Numbered from the stretch's first letter, positions 41,887 to 51,514 are shown. The stretch is DNA of 64,000 nucleotides from Neisseria sp. oral taxon 014 str. F0314 (GCF_005886145.1 NZ_CP040504.1:1674001-1738000), one strand, 5' to 3'. Numbers and translations are program-made. Notes: generated by a model from the sequence alone, not told the origin.

Positions 41887-42000
41887 ATGCGTGTACAACC
41901 TTCTGTAAAGAAAATATGCCGTAACTGCAAGATTATTCGTCGTAATCGTGTGGTTCGCGTAATTTGTACTGATCCGCGTCACAAGCAACGTCAAGGGTAG
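41887..42000 (+). CDS. rpmJ: 50S ribosomal protein L36 (zinc-binding form)
   Basis: A 37-residue L36: [11 protein letters not shown] then [21 protein letters not shown]. The C-x2-C...C-x4-H ligands make this the C-plus, zinc-binding paralogue. Ribosome site GAAAGGA precedes ATG at 41887. Typical place between infA and rpsM. Confidence 0.96.
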   Translation: MRVQPSVKKICRNCKIIRRNRVVRVICTDPRHKQRQG

Positions 42001-42025
42001 GAGATTTTCTCTTTCTTTGATTTTG

Positions 42026-42034
42026 TGGTATAGT
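42026..42034 (+). promoter_or_regulatory. Possible extended -10 promoter before rpsM
   Basis: TGGTATAGT fits an extended -10 element about 30 bases before rpsM. No good -35 is seen. Confidence 0.35.
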
Positions 42035-42062
42035 GGCGCACTTTGCCTAAAAGGAAAAATAT

Positions 42063-42425
42063 ATGGCTCGTATTTCAGGGGTAAACATCCCTAATAATGC
42101 CCATGTTGTAATTGGTTTGCAGGCCATTTATGGTATTGGGACTACTCGTGCTAAATTAATCTGCGAAGCAGCAAAAATCGCTCCTTCAATAAAGGTGAAA
42201 GATTTAGACGAAAATCAGTTGGAAGCTTTGCGTGAGCAAGTTGCTAAGTATGAAGTAGAAGGTGACTTACGCCGTGAAGTGACTATGAGTATTAAACGGT
42301 TGATGGATATGGGATGCTATCGTGGCTTCCGCCATCGTCGCGGACTGCCTTGTCGTGGTCAACGCACTCGCACAAATGCTCGTACTCGTAAGGGTCCGCG
42401 CAAAGCGATTGCTGGTAAAAAATAA
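42063..42425 (+). CDS. rpsM: 30S ribosomal protein S13
   Basis: A 120-residue S13 of the 30S head. Conserved ARISGVNIP start and the basic C-terminus [16 protein letters not shown]. First gene of the alpha operon. Confidence 0.98.
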   Translation: MARISGVNIPNNAHVVIGLQAIYGIGTTRAKLICEAAKIAPSIKVKDLDENQLEALREQVAKYEVEGDLRREVTMSIKRLMDMGCYRGFRHRRGLPCRGQRTRTNARTRKGPRKAIAGKK

Positions 42426-42444
42426 TTTTTAAGGAATTGGATTA

Positions 42445-42840
42445 ATGGCTAAAGCAAACACAGCTTCGCGTGTGCGCAAAAAAGTACGTAAAACTGTAAG
42501 TGAAGGTATTGTCCATGTGCATGCTTCTTTTAACAATACCATTATTACAATCACCGACCGTCAAGGCAATGCATTGTCTTGGGCTACCTCTGGCGGCGCT
42601 GGTTTTAAAGGTTCTCGTAAAAGCACACCGTTTGCTGCTCAGGTGGCAGCAGAAGCAGCTGGTAAAGTTGCCCAAGAATATGGCGTTAAAAATTTAGAAG
42701 TTCGTATTAAAGGCCCTGGTCCGGGTCGCGAGTCCTCTGTTCGTGCGCTCAACGCTCTTGGCTTTAAAATTACTAGCATTACCGACGTTACTCCGTTGCC
42801 TCATAACGGTTGCCGTCCGCCTAAGAAACGTCGTATTTAA
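42445..42840 (+). CDS. rpsK: 30S ribosomal protein S11
   Basis: A 131-residue S11 of the platform. Conserved [18 protein letters not shown] and C-terminal [13 protein letters not shown]. Confidence 0.98.
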
Positions 42841-42860
42841 TATTTGGAGTGATTTGAGAT

Positions 42861-43481
42861 ATGGCACGTTATATTGGCCCTAAATGTAAATTAGCACGCC
42901 GTGAAGGTACGGATTTGTTTTTGAAGAGTGCACGTCGCTCTTTGGATTCTAAATGTAAAATAGATTCTGCTCCAGGACAGCATGGAGCTAAAAAGCCTCG
43001 CTTGTCAGATTATGGTCTGCAATTGAGAGAAAAACAAAAGATCCGTCGTATTTATGGAGTATTGGAACGACAATTCCGTCGTTATTTTGCTGAGGCTGCT
43101 CGTCGTAAGGGTTCTACAGGTGAGCTGTTATTGCAATTGTTAGAATCACGTTTAGATAATGTGGTTTACCGCCTTGGTTTTGGCTCTACCAGAGCAGAGG
43201 CTCGTCAATTAGTTTCTCACAAAGCAATTACTGTCAACGGACAGGTTGTGAATATTCCTTCTTATCAGGTTAAAGCTGGTGACATTATTGCTGTTCGTGA
43301 AAAGGCTAAGAAACAAGTACGTATTCAAGAGGCTTTGAATCTGGCGACTCAGATTGGGCTGCCAAGCTGGGTTTCGGTAGATACGAATAAATTAGAAGGT
43401 GTATTTAAAAATATGCCGGATCGCTCGGAATTAAGCAGCGATATTAATGAACAGTTGGTAGTAGAGTTTTACTCTAAATAA
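42861..43481 (+). CDS. rpsD: 30S ribosomal protein S4
   Basis: A 206-residue S4, a primary 16S-binding assembly protein and the usual autoregulator of the alpha operon. S4 RNA-binding domain with [25 protein letters not shown]. Confidence 0.98.
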   Translation: MARYIGPKCKLARREGTDLFLKSARRSLDSKCKIDSAPGQHGAKKPRLSDYGLQLREKQKIRRIYGVLERQFRRYFAEAARRKGSTGELLLQLLESRLDNVVYRLGFGSTRAEARQLVSHKAITVNGQVVNIPSYQVKAGDIIAVREKAKKQVRIQEALNLATQIGLPSWVSVDTNKLEGVFKNMPDRSELSSDINEQLVVEFYSK

Positions 43482-43506
43482 TACTAACTCAGTGAGGGAC
43501 AGTTAA

Positions 43507-44493
43507 ATGCAAAATAGCACAACCGAATTCTTAAAACCTCGTCAAATTGATGTTGATACTTTGTCGACTACACGTGCGAAAGTATCTATGCAGCCATTTG
43601 AGCGTGGTTTCGGTCATACCTTAGGTAATGCTTTGCGTCGTATCTTACTGTCATCCATGAATGGTTTTGCGCCTACTGAAGTGGCTATTGCTGGCGTATT
43701 GCACGAATATTCTACAGTTGATGGTGTTCAAGAAGATGTAGTAGATATATTGTTGAACATTAAGGGTATTGTGTTTAAATTGTATGGTCGTAGTCAAGTT
43801 CAGTTGACTTTGAAAAAATCAGGGACGGGGACTGTTGTTGCAGGTGATATTGAGTTACCTCATGACGTCGAGATTATAAATCCTGAGCACGTTATTTGCC
43901 ATTTGTCTGATAATGGTCAGATTGAAATGGAAATCAAAGTCGAACAAGGGCGTGGTTATCAATCTGTTTCTGGTCGTCGTGTTTTTCGTGATGAAAATAA
44001 ACAGATTGGGGCAATACAGTTGGATGCGAGCTTTTCGCCCATTAGTCGAGTTAGTTTTGAAGTCGAACCCGCACGCGTAGAGCAGCGCACGGATTTAGAT
44101 AAATTGGTTTTAGATATTGAAACCGATGGTTCTCTTGATCCTGAGGAAGCTGTACGTAGTGCTGCCCGTATTTTAATTGACCAAATGTCTATCTTTGCCG
44201 ATTTGCAAGGTACACCGGTAGAGGAGATTGAAGAAAAAGCGCCTCCTATTGATCCGATTTTGTTGCGTCCGGTAGATGATTTGGAGTTGACTGTACGTTC
44301 AGCTAATTGTCTAAAAGCTGAAGATATTTACTATATTGGTGATTTAATCCAACGTACTGAAACTGAGCTTCTTAAGACTCCAAATTTGGGGCGTAAGTCT
44401 TTGAATGAAATTAAAGAAGTATTGGCATCGAAAGGTTTGACATTGGGTTCGAAATTAGAAGCTTGGCCGCCTGTAGGCTTAGAGAAGCCGTAA
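43507..44493 (+). CDS. rpoA: RNA polymerase alpha subunit
   Basis: A 328-residue alpha subunit. N-terminal dimerisation domain ([20 protein letters not shown]) and a C-terminal domain for UP elements and activators ([22 protein letters not shown]...[14 protein letters not shown]). Full length. Confidence 0.98.
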   Translation: MQNSTTEFLKPRQIDVDTLSTTRAKVSMQPFERGFGHTLGNALRRILLSSMNGFAPTEVAIAGVLHEYSTVDGVQEDVVDILLNIKGIVFKLYGRSQVQLTLKKSGTGTVVAGDIELPHDVEIINPEHVICHLSDNGQIEMEIKVEQGRGYQSVSGRRVFRDENKQIGAIQLDASFSPISRVSFEVEPARVEQRTDLDKLVLDIETDGSLDPEEAVRSAARILIDQMSIFADLQGTPVEEIEEKAPPIDPILLRPVDDLELTVRSANCLKAEDIYYIGDLIQRTETELLKTPNLGRKSLNEIKEVLASKGLTLGSKLEAWPPVGLEKP

Positions 44494-44517
44494 GTTTGAA
44501 GATTAAAGGATAATGAC

Positions 44518-44895
44518 ATGCGTCATCGTAATGGTAACCGCAAATTAAACCGTACTAGCAGCCACCGTACTGCAATGTTGCGTAATATGGCTAATTCTTT
44601 ATTGACTCACGAAACTATCGTGACAACGTTGCCAAAGGCAAAAGAATTACGTCGTGTAGCAGAACCCTTAATTACTTTGGGTAAAAAACCTTCTTTAGCC
44701 AACCGCCGCTTGGCATTTAACCGTACTCGCGATCGCGATGTTGTGGTTAAATTGTTTGATGAGTTAGGTCCGCGTTTTGCTGCGCGCAATGGTGGTTATG
44801 TTCGGATTCTGAAATATGGTTTCCGTAAGGGAGATAATGCTCCTCTGGCATTAGTTGAGTTGGTTGATAGAGCTACTGAATCAGTAAATAGCTGA
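44518..44895 (+). CDS. rplQ: 50S ribosomal protein L17
   Basis: A 125-residue L17. Conserved [17 protein letters not shown] start. Last gene of the alpha operon, followed by a strong terminator. Confidence 0.98.
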   Translation: MRHRNGNRKLNRTSSHRTAMLRNMANSLLTHETIVTTLPKAKELRRVAEPLITLGKKPSLANRRLAFNRTRDRDVVVKLFDELGPRFAARNGGYVRILKYGFRKGDNAPLALVELVDRATESVNS

Positions 44896-44912
44896 TAATT
44901 GAGTAGAGTTAT

Positions 44913-44947
44913 AACACCATCTGTCTTGTACAGATGGTGTTTTTACT
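44913..44947 (+). terminator. Terminator of the alpha operon
   Basis: A 12-base perfect stem AACACCATCTGT/ACAGATGGTGTT with a 5-base loop and a T-tract, 17 bases after rplQ. Confidence 0.88.
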
Positions 44948-44986
44948 TTTCATTTCTAAATTAAAGAAGAGGTGTATGGGGGAGTC

Positions 44987-45457
44987 ATGAATATTACGGT
45001 ATTATCTGTTGGCGCTAGAATGCCAAATTGGGTGAATGAAGCTATTGGGGAATATTCAAAGCGGTTTGGAAGAGAAATTAATTATGTTTTGAAAGAAATC
45101 AAGCCGGAAAAACGTGGTTCAGGAGTGAGCGCTGAACAGGGTATGGCGGCAGAAGAAAAACGGATTTTGGAGGCAATCCCGCAAGGAGCATACTTGGTTG
45201 TTTTGGATGAAAGAGGTAAGGCTCCTACATCGCTGGAACTGGCTGGCTATTTGAAGGTATGGATGCAAAACGGTGATCATGTTTGTTTTATTATCGGTGG
45301 TACGGATGGAATGACCGAAGAATTGAAACAACAAGCTAAATTGATATTGCGTTTATCCAGCCTTACTTTGCCGCATGGCATGGTTCGTGTATTGCTAACC
45401 GAGCAACTTTATCGGGCGGCATCGATATTGAACAACCATCCGTATCATCGGGAATAG
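44987..45457 (+). CDS. rlmH: 23S rRNA (pseudouridine-1915-N3)-methyltransferase RlmH
   Basis: A 156-residue SPOUT methyltransferase that acts on the assembled ribosome. ATG at 44987 follows GGGGGAG and gives MNITVLSVGARMPNWV, the family start; two in-frame upstream starts (44972, 44975) lack support. The trefoil-knot motifs FIIGGTDGM, LSSLTLPHGMVRVLL and the C-terminal NHPYHRE are intact. In many genomes it pairs with rsfS, but not here. Confidence 0.95.
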   Translation: MNITVLSVGARMPNWVNEAIGEYSKRFGREINYVLKEIKPEKRGSGVSAEQGMAAEEKRILEAIPQGAYLVVLDERGKAPTSLELAGYLKVWMQNGDHVCFIIGGTDGMTEELKQQAKLILRLSSLTLPHGMVRVLLTEQLYRAASILNNHPYHRE

Positions 45458-45527
45458 ACTGTTTTTGTGAGAATTATTTCCTCTAGTGAGAAATATTGTT
45501 TTAGACAAATATCTTAGAATGTAGACG

Positions 45528-46061
45528 ATGCACAGTAGAGATCTTGAAGATTTGACTTTATTATTGGTGCGAGATGAGGAAGAGCCTGCAATGTGGTTGG
45601 ACCGTTGGCTGTTGAGTTATCCCGTTGCACATATGGCGAAGGTCTCACGTCATCAGCGTATTACTGATTGGCAATCCATACTTCAGACGGCCTTTAACGC
45701 GATTTGCAGTAAGAATACAGCGGTTGTAGCTCATGGCGCTGGAGTTTCAGGGTTTTTAGCTTGGCTTTATTTGGCGGACATGAATACCCAGCGTAAGGTT
45801 CGTAATATTATTTTGGTATCCCCGCTGCAAGACGCTTTCCCCGATGATGCGGAGCATAGCTTACAGAGAGTTCGTTGTCATTGTCCGGCGGCATTGGTCA
45901 TCGGTAGGCAAGACCTTGCTTGTCCGGAGGATTGGGCGAAACGGCAGGCACGGTTATGGAATGTGCGGCTTCTAATTGCCCCTGAAGAAGGCCGTCTGAA
46001 TGGAAATTTGCAGGGATGGCAGTGGGGGATGAAGTTAATGCAGGAGATGTTGCGTTCTTAG
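45528..46061 (+). CDS. RBBP9/YdeN-like alpha/beta-hydrolase fold protein, probably inactive
   Basis: A 177-residue cytoplasmic protein resembling the small serine hydrolases of the RBBP9/YdeN (Ser_hydrolase) family: N-terminal DWQSIL region, a strand plus nucleophile elbow VVAHGAG, ILVSPLQDAF, and an IGRQDLACP acid motif (D129). The nucleophile serine of AHSLG is replaced by G70, and the place of the GH[IL]N histidine reads GRLN (R156). That segment is encoded by an AG-DUS (45989-46000). A second DUS (about 45684) encodes LQTAF. The reading frame is intact, so it may keep a binding role. Family assignment is from motif memory. Confidence 0.7.
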   Translation: MHSRDLEDLTLLLVRDEEEPAMWLDRWLLSYPVAHMAKVSRHQRITDWQSILQTAFNAICSKNTAVVAHGAGVSGFLAWLYLADMNTQRKVRNIILVSPLQDAFPDDAEHSLQRVRCHCPAALVIGRQDLACPEDWAKRQARLWNVRLLIAPEEGRLNGNLQGWQWGMKLMQEMLRS

Positions 46062-46119
46062 TAAGAAATAGTGGAGACCGGTTTATGGATCAAATATGAG
46101 CAAATCAGCCTATTTGTAA

Positions 46120-46182
46120 TTCCTTTTAAACAAGCAGGCCGTCTGAAAACTATTTTCAGACGGCCTGCTTGTTTAAAAGGAA
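46120..46182. terminator. Very long DUS-containing bidirectional terminator
   Basis: Perfect 30-base arms (46120-46149 and 46153-46182) around a 3-base loop, between the convergent hydrolase-like and surA genes. Each arm holds an AG-DUS plus 16 further complementary bases, far more than a DUS pair alone. Confidence 0.85.
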
Positions 46183-46188
46183 CGGACT

Positions 46189-47103
46189 TTAATGGACATT
46201 CACATAAGAGCTTGAGTGCAGTTCTTGCAACAGATTAGTTGTCGCTTGCTGTGCTTTCTGATTGGAAATATATTGACGAACGGCATTACGTTGGCGCTCT
46301 TCCGGAGTGCCTGCATCGCGCACTTCGTTCAGTTTGATAATGTGCCAACCGAATTGTGTGCGTACAGGCGGACTGACTTGGCCGGGCTTGAGTTTGTGCA
46401 CGGCGTCCTCAAACGGTGCCACCATTTGGCCGTCTGAAAACCAGCCTAAGTCGCCGCCGTTGCCGGCACTGGTGTCTTGGGAATATTGGCGGGCAAGGGC
46501 GGAAAAATCGGTACCGCTGCGGGCTTGGGCATAAATTTTACGGATGCTGCTTTCAGCCGCAGAAACTGCATTGTCGGAGTCGGCTTTCAACAGGATATGT
46601 TGGGCTTTATATTGGCGCAGAGGCTCACCGGCGGGTAAGGTAATGCCTTGCCGCTGGGCTTGGGCGAGGAAGCGGTCAACTTCGGCATCGCTGACGCGGC
46701 TGTTTTGCATGATGGCTTGTTGACGTACTTTTTCGACAACAATACTGTCGGCAATCTGGCGGCGCACGGCTTTATTCGCTTTTTTTGCCTGTGTCGGATT
46801 CTGAGCCAATACCGCGTCAATCTCGGCTTCGCTGGCTTGGATTTTTTTGCGTTTGCCCGCTTGGATAATCAGCGACTGATTGACAAGCTGGCTTAATACC
46901 TGTTGGCGCAATTCGTCGTTGCTGATTTGGGAGCCTTTGGGCAGGCGGCTGCGGGCGGCTGCGACGGCTTGGGCGACTTCGCGCTGGGTAATGACGTCGT
47001 TATCCACTACGGCGGCGATGCCGTCTGAAAATTTGACGTCGGCGGCGTGGACATTCAGTGTCAGACCTAGGGCGGCGGCAAGTATCAGGGGTTTGAAATT
47101 CAT
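46189..47103 (-). CDS. surA: SurA-type periplasmic chaperone/peptidyl-prolyl isomerase
   Basis: A 304-residue periplasmic chaperone for outer-membrane proteins. A signal peptide ends at VHA-A (about residue 20). A SurA N-terminal helical domain (about 25-165) is followed by a single parvulin domain (about 165-270, QYKAQHILLKAD...GGDLGWFSDGQM...FGWHIIKL). E. coli SurA has two parvulin domains. Two internal DUS copies encode FSDG. It overlaps lptD by 4 bases (ATGA), the conserved lptD-surA pair, and LptD is a known SurA client. Confidence 0.92.
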   Translation of the reverse strand: MNFKPLILAAALGLTLNVHAADVKFSDGIAAVVDNDVITQREVAQAVAAARSRLPKGSQISNDELRQQVLSQLVNQSLIIQAGKRKKIQASEAEIDAVLAQNPTQAKKANKAVRRQIADSIVVEKVRQQAIMQNSRVSDAEVDRFLAQAQRQGITLPAGEPLRQYKAQHILLKADSDNAVSAAESSIRKIYAQARSGTDFSALARQYSQDTSAGNGGDLGWFSDGQMVAPFEDAVHKLKPGQVSPPVRTQFGWHIIKLNEVRDAGTPEERQRNAVRQYISNQKAQQATTNLLQELHSSSYVNVH

Positions 47104-49514
47104 TTTGTGACTACCTCGTTGGTTTTGCTGTAGCCGGGGATGGCCAAGCGTAATTGTTCGAATGGGTTGTTGCCGATATTGCTTAAATCTTTGAGTTGCA
47201 GATTGAAGAAGACGGCGTTTTTGGAGCTGTTCAGGCCGGTAACATAGTGTTGGCCGACAATACTGGCACTCCAGCAGCCGCAGTTGCTTTTGTATTCGAC
47301 GCCGGCCAGTATTTCGAGCGGTTTTTTGGCTTCGATTTCGTAGTTGTAGCGGGCGATGGCGTACAGGTTTTTCTTAATCGGCCACTGTGCGGCCAAGTCG
47401 ATTTGGCTCAATCTGTCGTAGTAATAGGAGCCGTCGGATTGCAGGTAGATTTTCTCGTTGCGTCCGTATTTGTAACGTGCGCTGAGGATTTTTCCCGGCT
47501 CTGGGTTGTAGCGGACACCTGCGGAATAGCTTTCCGCACGGCCCAAGTTTTGGTTGTAGTGGACATCTGCGTCAAGGCGGACGCTGTTGCTGACGTTGCC
47601 GTGTGCGAAAGCCACCCAGTCGGAACGGTTGCGTTCATATTGGCTGACGCTGCCGTCAAGTAGGACGGTATCGGTTTTGATGTAGAACTTCTGACCGATA
47701 CCGGCGCGGAACCGTTCTGTTCCGTTATTGGGATCTAGGATGCGCGTCTGTACTGCGGTAGACAGGCTGTTGGCCGCGTTGATGCGGTCGCTGCCCGAAT
47801 AGAGGTTTTCACGGAAAAGCTGCGCGTAAGAGAAACTGTTTTCCGACGAGTCGAAATTGGGCAGGTCGTTTTGCGACTTGGTCGGGATATAGTTGTAGAA
47901 CAGGCGCGGCTCCAAGGTCTGGATGTAGTTGCTGCCGAACAATTTTGCCTTACGTTCGAAGGTCATGCCCGAATCGACGTTGAAAATAGGCAGTGTGCGG
48001 CTGGCGTGCCGGCTCGGCGTGCTGTTGAATTTGTCCAGAGCGTAATAGGTGGAGTGGACGCCGATTTTCGGACGGACATAGCCCCACTGGTTATGGAAAT
48101 CCCATTTGATACTGGGATAGAGCAGGGCACGGCTGCCGCTTTGTTTTTCGTCGTGGTCGAAGCGGGTGAACTGGCCGTAAACGTTGATTTCGGCGTTGCC
48201 GATGTTGCGTTGCCAGTTGCCGGTCAGCTTCGGCATATAGGCGTAAGGTTTGTCTTTGTAGCCGGATTCGTTGGCCAGCGTCTGGTATTTCTGCGCCGTA
48301 ATCGAACCGTTGAAGTTGCCGCCCCAAAGCGAATCATCATAGTTCAACCAAGCCTGGCGGTTGAGGTTGACGTTGCCGGCGATGTCGTTGCGGCCGTAAA
48401 AATCGCGGTAGTAGTCGTTGTCGGAAACCTGGTTGAAGTCGATGCCGCCGTTCAGGTGCCGGGTAATCTGCTGGTTGTGGTTCCATTTGAACTGGTAGCG
48501 GTTGTTGCGGTCGCGTTTCTTGTCGTGCGGCATCCAGTCGCCGTCAAGCTGGCCGGAATATTTGGGCTGGAGATAGCGGAATTGTCCGCCCAAATGCACG
48601 CCGCGGCTACTGATGATGCCCGGAGTAACGGTGGCATCGTAGTTGGGCGCGAGGTTGAGGTAGTAGGGCAGGGCCAGCTCGAGGCCGTCTGAACCGGTGG
48701 AGATGTTCGGAACCAGAAGGCCGCTTTTGCGGCTGCCGTTAATCGGGAAGTCGGCCCACGGTGTATAAAGCACGGGAACGCCGCCGAATACCAGCGAAGC
48801 ACCTTTGGCTACGCCGATGCCGCTGTTTTGGTCGGCTTCGATGCTTTTGGCCTTGATATACCAGCTGGCGTCGCCCGGCGAACAGGTGTTGAACTTGGTT
48901 TCAATCAGCTTGTACAACCCCTTGCCCTTCATTTCGGCCTGACGGCTGACGCTTTGCAGCCGGCGGCCTTCTTGTTCGGCATCGACGCGCACATAATCGG
49001 ACGTGCCGGTGCTGTCGGTCAGATTGTAGGTGATTTTGTTGCCGCTGACGGTAGAACCGTTTTGCGCGAGTTTGAATTTATTGCCTGCGGTAACGGTGTT
49101 GGCGGCTTGGTCGTAATCGGCCCATTGCGCGTTCAATATTTCATCGTTGCGCTCGATAATGACGTCGCCCTCGGCGCGGACGGCCACTTTGGTTTTACCT
49201 TGGATTTGGTCGGCGGTTACGCGCGTATAGTCGGCGGGAAGTGGGTCTTCGCCGCTCCGTCTGACGGGATTTCCGGTCAGGCCCAGCGCGCGCGCTTCGG
49301 CTTGGACGGTTTCATGCGAACAAAACAGACAGGTCGTGCCCAACGACAGGTTCCTGGCCGGTTTCGGTGAAGATGCGGTTTCAGACGGCCTGTAGTAGTC
49401 GGCCGTGCCGGGGGCAGATGCGGCAGCTCCGATATTCTGGGCATTGGTTGCCGCCGCACCGAAGCCTACGCCCAGTGCAAAAACCAGCGGTTTGAGTGAA
49501 AATAAACGAGCCAA
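47100..49514 (-). CDS. lptD: LPS-assembly outer-membrane protein LptD
   Basis: An 804-residue translocon that inserts lipooligosaccharide into the outer leaflet. A signal peptide (about 1-25) is followed by a cysteine pair C62/C65, an OstA-like periplasmic domain (about 95-230) and a large C-terminal beta-barrel. A second cysteine pair sits near the C-terminus in SNCGCWS, as needed for the interdomain disulfides. DUS copies near 49379 and 48681 encode SDG-type segments in presumably tolerant loops. First gene of the minus-strand lptD-surA operon. Confidence 0.95.
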   Translation of the reverse strand: MARLFSLKPLVFALGVGFGAAATNAQNIGAAASAPGTADYYRPSETASSPKPARNLSLGTTCLFCSHETVQAEARALGLTGNPVRRSGEDPLPADYTRVTADQIQGKTKVAVRAEGDVIIERNDEILNAQWADYDQAANTVTAGNKFKLAQNGSTVSGNKITYNLTDSTGTSDYVRVDAEQEGRRLQSVSRQAEMKGKGLYKLIETKFNTCSPGDASWYIKAKSIEADQNSGIGVAKGASLVFGGVPVLYTPWADFPINGSRKSGLLVPNISTGSDGLELALPYYLNLAPNYDATVTPGIISSRGVHLGGQFRYLQPKYSGQLDGDWMPHDKKRDRNNRYQFKWNHNQQITRHLNGGIDFNQVSDNDYYRDFYGRNDIAGNVNLNRQAWLNYDDSLWGGNFNGSITAQKYQTLANESGYKDKPYAYMPKLTGNWQRNIGNAEINVYGQFTRFDHDEKQSGSRALLYPSIKWDFHNQWGYVRPKIGVHSTYYALDKFNSTPSRHASRTLPIFNVDSGMTFERKAKLFGSNYIQTLEPRLFYNYIPTKSQNDLPNFDSSENSFSYAQLFRENLYSGSDRINAANSLSTAVQTRILDPNNGTERFRAGIGQKFYIKTDTVLLDGSVSQYERNRSDWVAFAHGNVSNSVRLDADVHYNQNLGRAESYSAGVRYNPEPGKILSARYKYGRNEKIYLQSDGSYYYDRLSQIDLAAQWPIKKNLYAIARYNYEIEAKKPLEILAGVEYKSNCGCWSASIVGQHYVTGLNSSKNAVFFNLQLKDLSNIGNNPFEQLRLAIPGYSKTNEVVTK

Positions 49515-49584
49515 AATTACACCTTAAATCGGTTTTGCCAGTTAGAATAGCATTTATTTTAACCTGAAAAACAACGAAACTGCT

Positions 49585-50589
49585 ATGCAACGACAGACCG
49601 AATTAAAAAAATGGCTGGAAACCGTCTATCCCGACCAACCGTTCGAACTGAGCTTCGCCGCCGCCGATGCCGACTTCCGCCGCTATTTCCGCGCCACATT
49701 TTCAGACGGCCATACCGTCGTCTGTATGGATGCCCCGCCTGACAAAATGAGTGTCGCCCCCTATCTGAAAGTGCAAAAACTCTTCCATATGGTTAACGTG
49801 CCGCAGGTATTGCATGTCGATGAAACGCAAGGGTTTATGGTGCTCAACGACTTGGGAAGCACCACCTTTCTGACCGCCATGACCCAAGAAAAAAACGAAG
49901 CGGCACACAAAGCCCTGCTGCTCGAAGCCGTGGGCGAACTGATTGAATTGCAGCTTGCCAGCCGCTCCGGCGTGCTGCCCGAGTACGACCGCGAGGTCAT
50001 GCTGCGCGAAATCAATCTGTTTCCAGAATGGTTCGTCGCCAAGGAACTGGGACGCGAACTGAATTTCAAACAGCGCCGGCTGTGGCAGCAGACCGTCGAT
50101 ACCCTGCTGCCGCCCCTCTTGGCGCAGCCGAAAGTTTATGTACACCGCGACTACATCGTGCGCAACCTGATGCTTCAAGAAGGGCGGCCGGGCGTGCTTG
50201 ATTTTCAAGACGCGTTGTACGGCCCGATTTCCTACGACTTGGTTTCTCTGCTGCGCGACGCGTTTATCGGCTGGGACGAAGAATTCGTGTTGGACTTGGT
50301 TATCCGTTACTGGGAACAGGCGCGTGCCGCCGGACTGCCCGTGCCGCCGGAGTTTGACGAGTTTTACCGCTGGTTCGAATGGATGGGCGTGCAGCGGCAC
50401 CTGAAAGTCGCCGGTATCTTCGCCCGACTGTACCACCGCGACGGCAAAGACAAATACCGTCCCGAAATTCCGCGCTTCCTCAACTACCTGCGCCGCGTGT
50501 CGCGCCGTTATCAAGATTTGGCGCCGCTGTATGCACTGCTGGTCGATTTGGTGGGCGACGAGGAGTTGGAAACGGGATATACGTTTTAA
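49585..50589 (+). CDS. amgK: AmgK-like N-acetylmuramate/N-acetylglucosamine 1-kinase (aminoglycoside phosphotransferase fold)
   Basis: A 334-residue sugar kinase of the aminoglycoside phosphotransferase family. The catalytic loop VYVHRDYIVRNLML (aspartate about residue 189) and the metal-binding DFQDALYGPISYDLVSLLRD are intact. The position divergent to lptD-surA is the same as amgK in Pseudomonas putida, where it phosphorylates MurNAc in the MurU peptidoglycan recycling route. The murU gene expected just downstream is not seen. A DUS core (about 49701) encodes FSDGH. Confidence 0.85.
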   Translation: MQRQTELKKWLETVYPDQPFELSFAAADADFRRYFRATFSDGHTVVCMDAPPDKMSVAPYLKVQKLFHMVNVPQVLHVDETQGFMVLNDLGSTTFLTAMTQEKNEAAHKALLLEAVGELIELQLASRSGVLPEYDREVMLREINLFPEWFVAKELGRELNFKQRRLWQQTVDTLLPPLLAQPKVYVHRDYIVRNLMLQEGRPGVLDFQDALYGPISYDLVSLLRDAFIGWDEEFVLDLVIRYWEQARAAGLPVPPEFDEFYRWFEWMGVQRHLKVAGIFARLYHRDGKDKYRPEIPRFLNYLRRVSRRYQDLAPLYALLVDLVGDEELETGYTF

Positions 50590-50616
50590 TCGGCCGGTTC
50601 GTTTGAACCGGCGGTG

Positions 50617-50654
50617 AAAAGGCCGTCTGAAAACAGTTTTTCAGACGGCCTTTT
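50617..50654. terminator. DUS-pair terminator between convergent amgK and the MoCF gene
   Basis: Perfect 17-base arms with AG-DUS (50617-50633, 50638-50654). A second hairpin, GCCGGTTC-GTTT-GAACCGGC (50593-50612), lies just upstream after the amgK stop. Confidence 0.8.
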
Positions 50655-50658
50655 GTTT

Positions 50659-51459
50659 CTATTCCGCCTTATCCTTCAACTCCGCCCCCACATCCCGCAA
50701 GCGCCGCAGCACCTCGTCCCATGCTTTGTCCAAATCGCGGCACGCCGCGCTTTCCGCCTTGATGCCGAACTCGATGTGCGGTTTGACCGCCGTTCCGTCC
50801 GCATTTTGCCAGCCGACGCTGGGCAGGCTGTAAGAGCGCACGCCCGGGTAGGTGCGTTCGACGTATTCCATAATCGGCGCGACGCGCGATTCGGGCTGAC
50901 CGAACACATACACGCTGCGGCTGCCGCGTTCGGTTTGGTTGAAGCGGTCGGCGTAATAAGTATCCAAAACCCATTCCGCCATCGGGTGCGCCATCACGGG
51001 GAAGCCTGGGAAGAAATAATGTTCGCGGATGGAAAATCCGGCGATGTTGTTGAACGGGTTGGGCACAAGCTCTGCGCCTGCGGGAAAGTCCGCCATTTTC
51101 AGGCGCTGGGCGTGTTCGGGAGCGTTGAGCGGCTCGCCGCGTTTAAGGGTAACGTCTTCGATGAACTTGGCGGCTTCGGGATGGCGGACGACGGGTAAAT
51201 CCAAAGCGGCGGCGGCAGCTTGGCGGGTGTGATCGTCGGGCGTGGAACCGATGCCGCCGGTAACGAAGGTCGGCAGGCCGTCTGAAAAGCTGCGGCGCAG
51301 TTGTTTGACCAGCAAATCAGGTTCGTCGGGCAGGTATTGCACCTGATTGAGCTTCAGCCCGCTCGATTCCAGCAGAGATTTGAAAAAGGCGAAATGCTTG
51401 TCTTGGCGGCTGCCGTGCAGGATTTCGTCGCCAATGATGATGAGGTTGAAAGCGTTCAT
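50659..51459 (-). CDS. MoCF/CinA-N-type molybdopterin-binding domain protein
   Basis: A 266-residue cytoplasmic protein. The N-terminal half (about 1-170) is a MoCF_biosynth domain like that of CinA: IIIGDEILHGSRQD and FVTGGIGSTPDDHTRQA. The CinA nicotinamide-deamidase C-terminal domain is absent; the last 90 residues have no family I recognise. Substrate and pathway unknown. A DUS (about 51271) encodes SDGL. Convergent with amgK. Confidence 0.8.
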   Translation of the reverse strand: MNAFNLIIIGDEILHGSRQDKHFAFFKSLLESSGLKLNQVQYLPDEPDLLVKQLRRSFSDGLPTFVTGGIGSTPDDHTRQAAAAALDLPVVRHPEAAKFIEDVTLKRGEPLNAPEHAQRLKMADFPAGAELVPNPFNNIAGFSIREHYFFPGFPVMAHPMAEWVLDTYYADRFNQTERGSRSVYVFGQPESRVAPIMEYVERTYPGVRSYSLPSVGWQNADGTAVKPHIEFGIKAESAACRDLDKAWDEVLRRLRDVGAELKDKAE

Positions 51460-51514
51460 GGATAGGTTTCTTTACCGATGCCGTCTGAAAATGTTGATGG
51501 CGCTGTAATTTATT

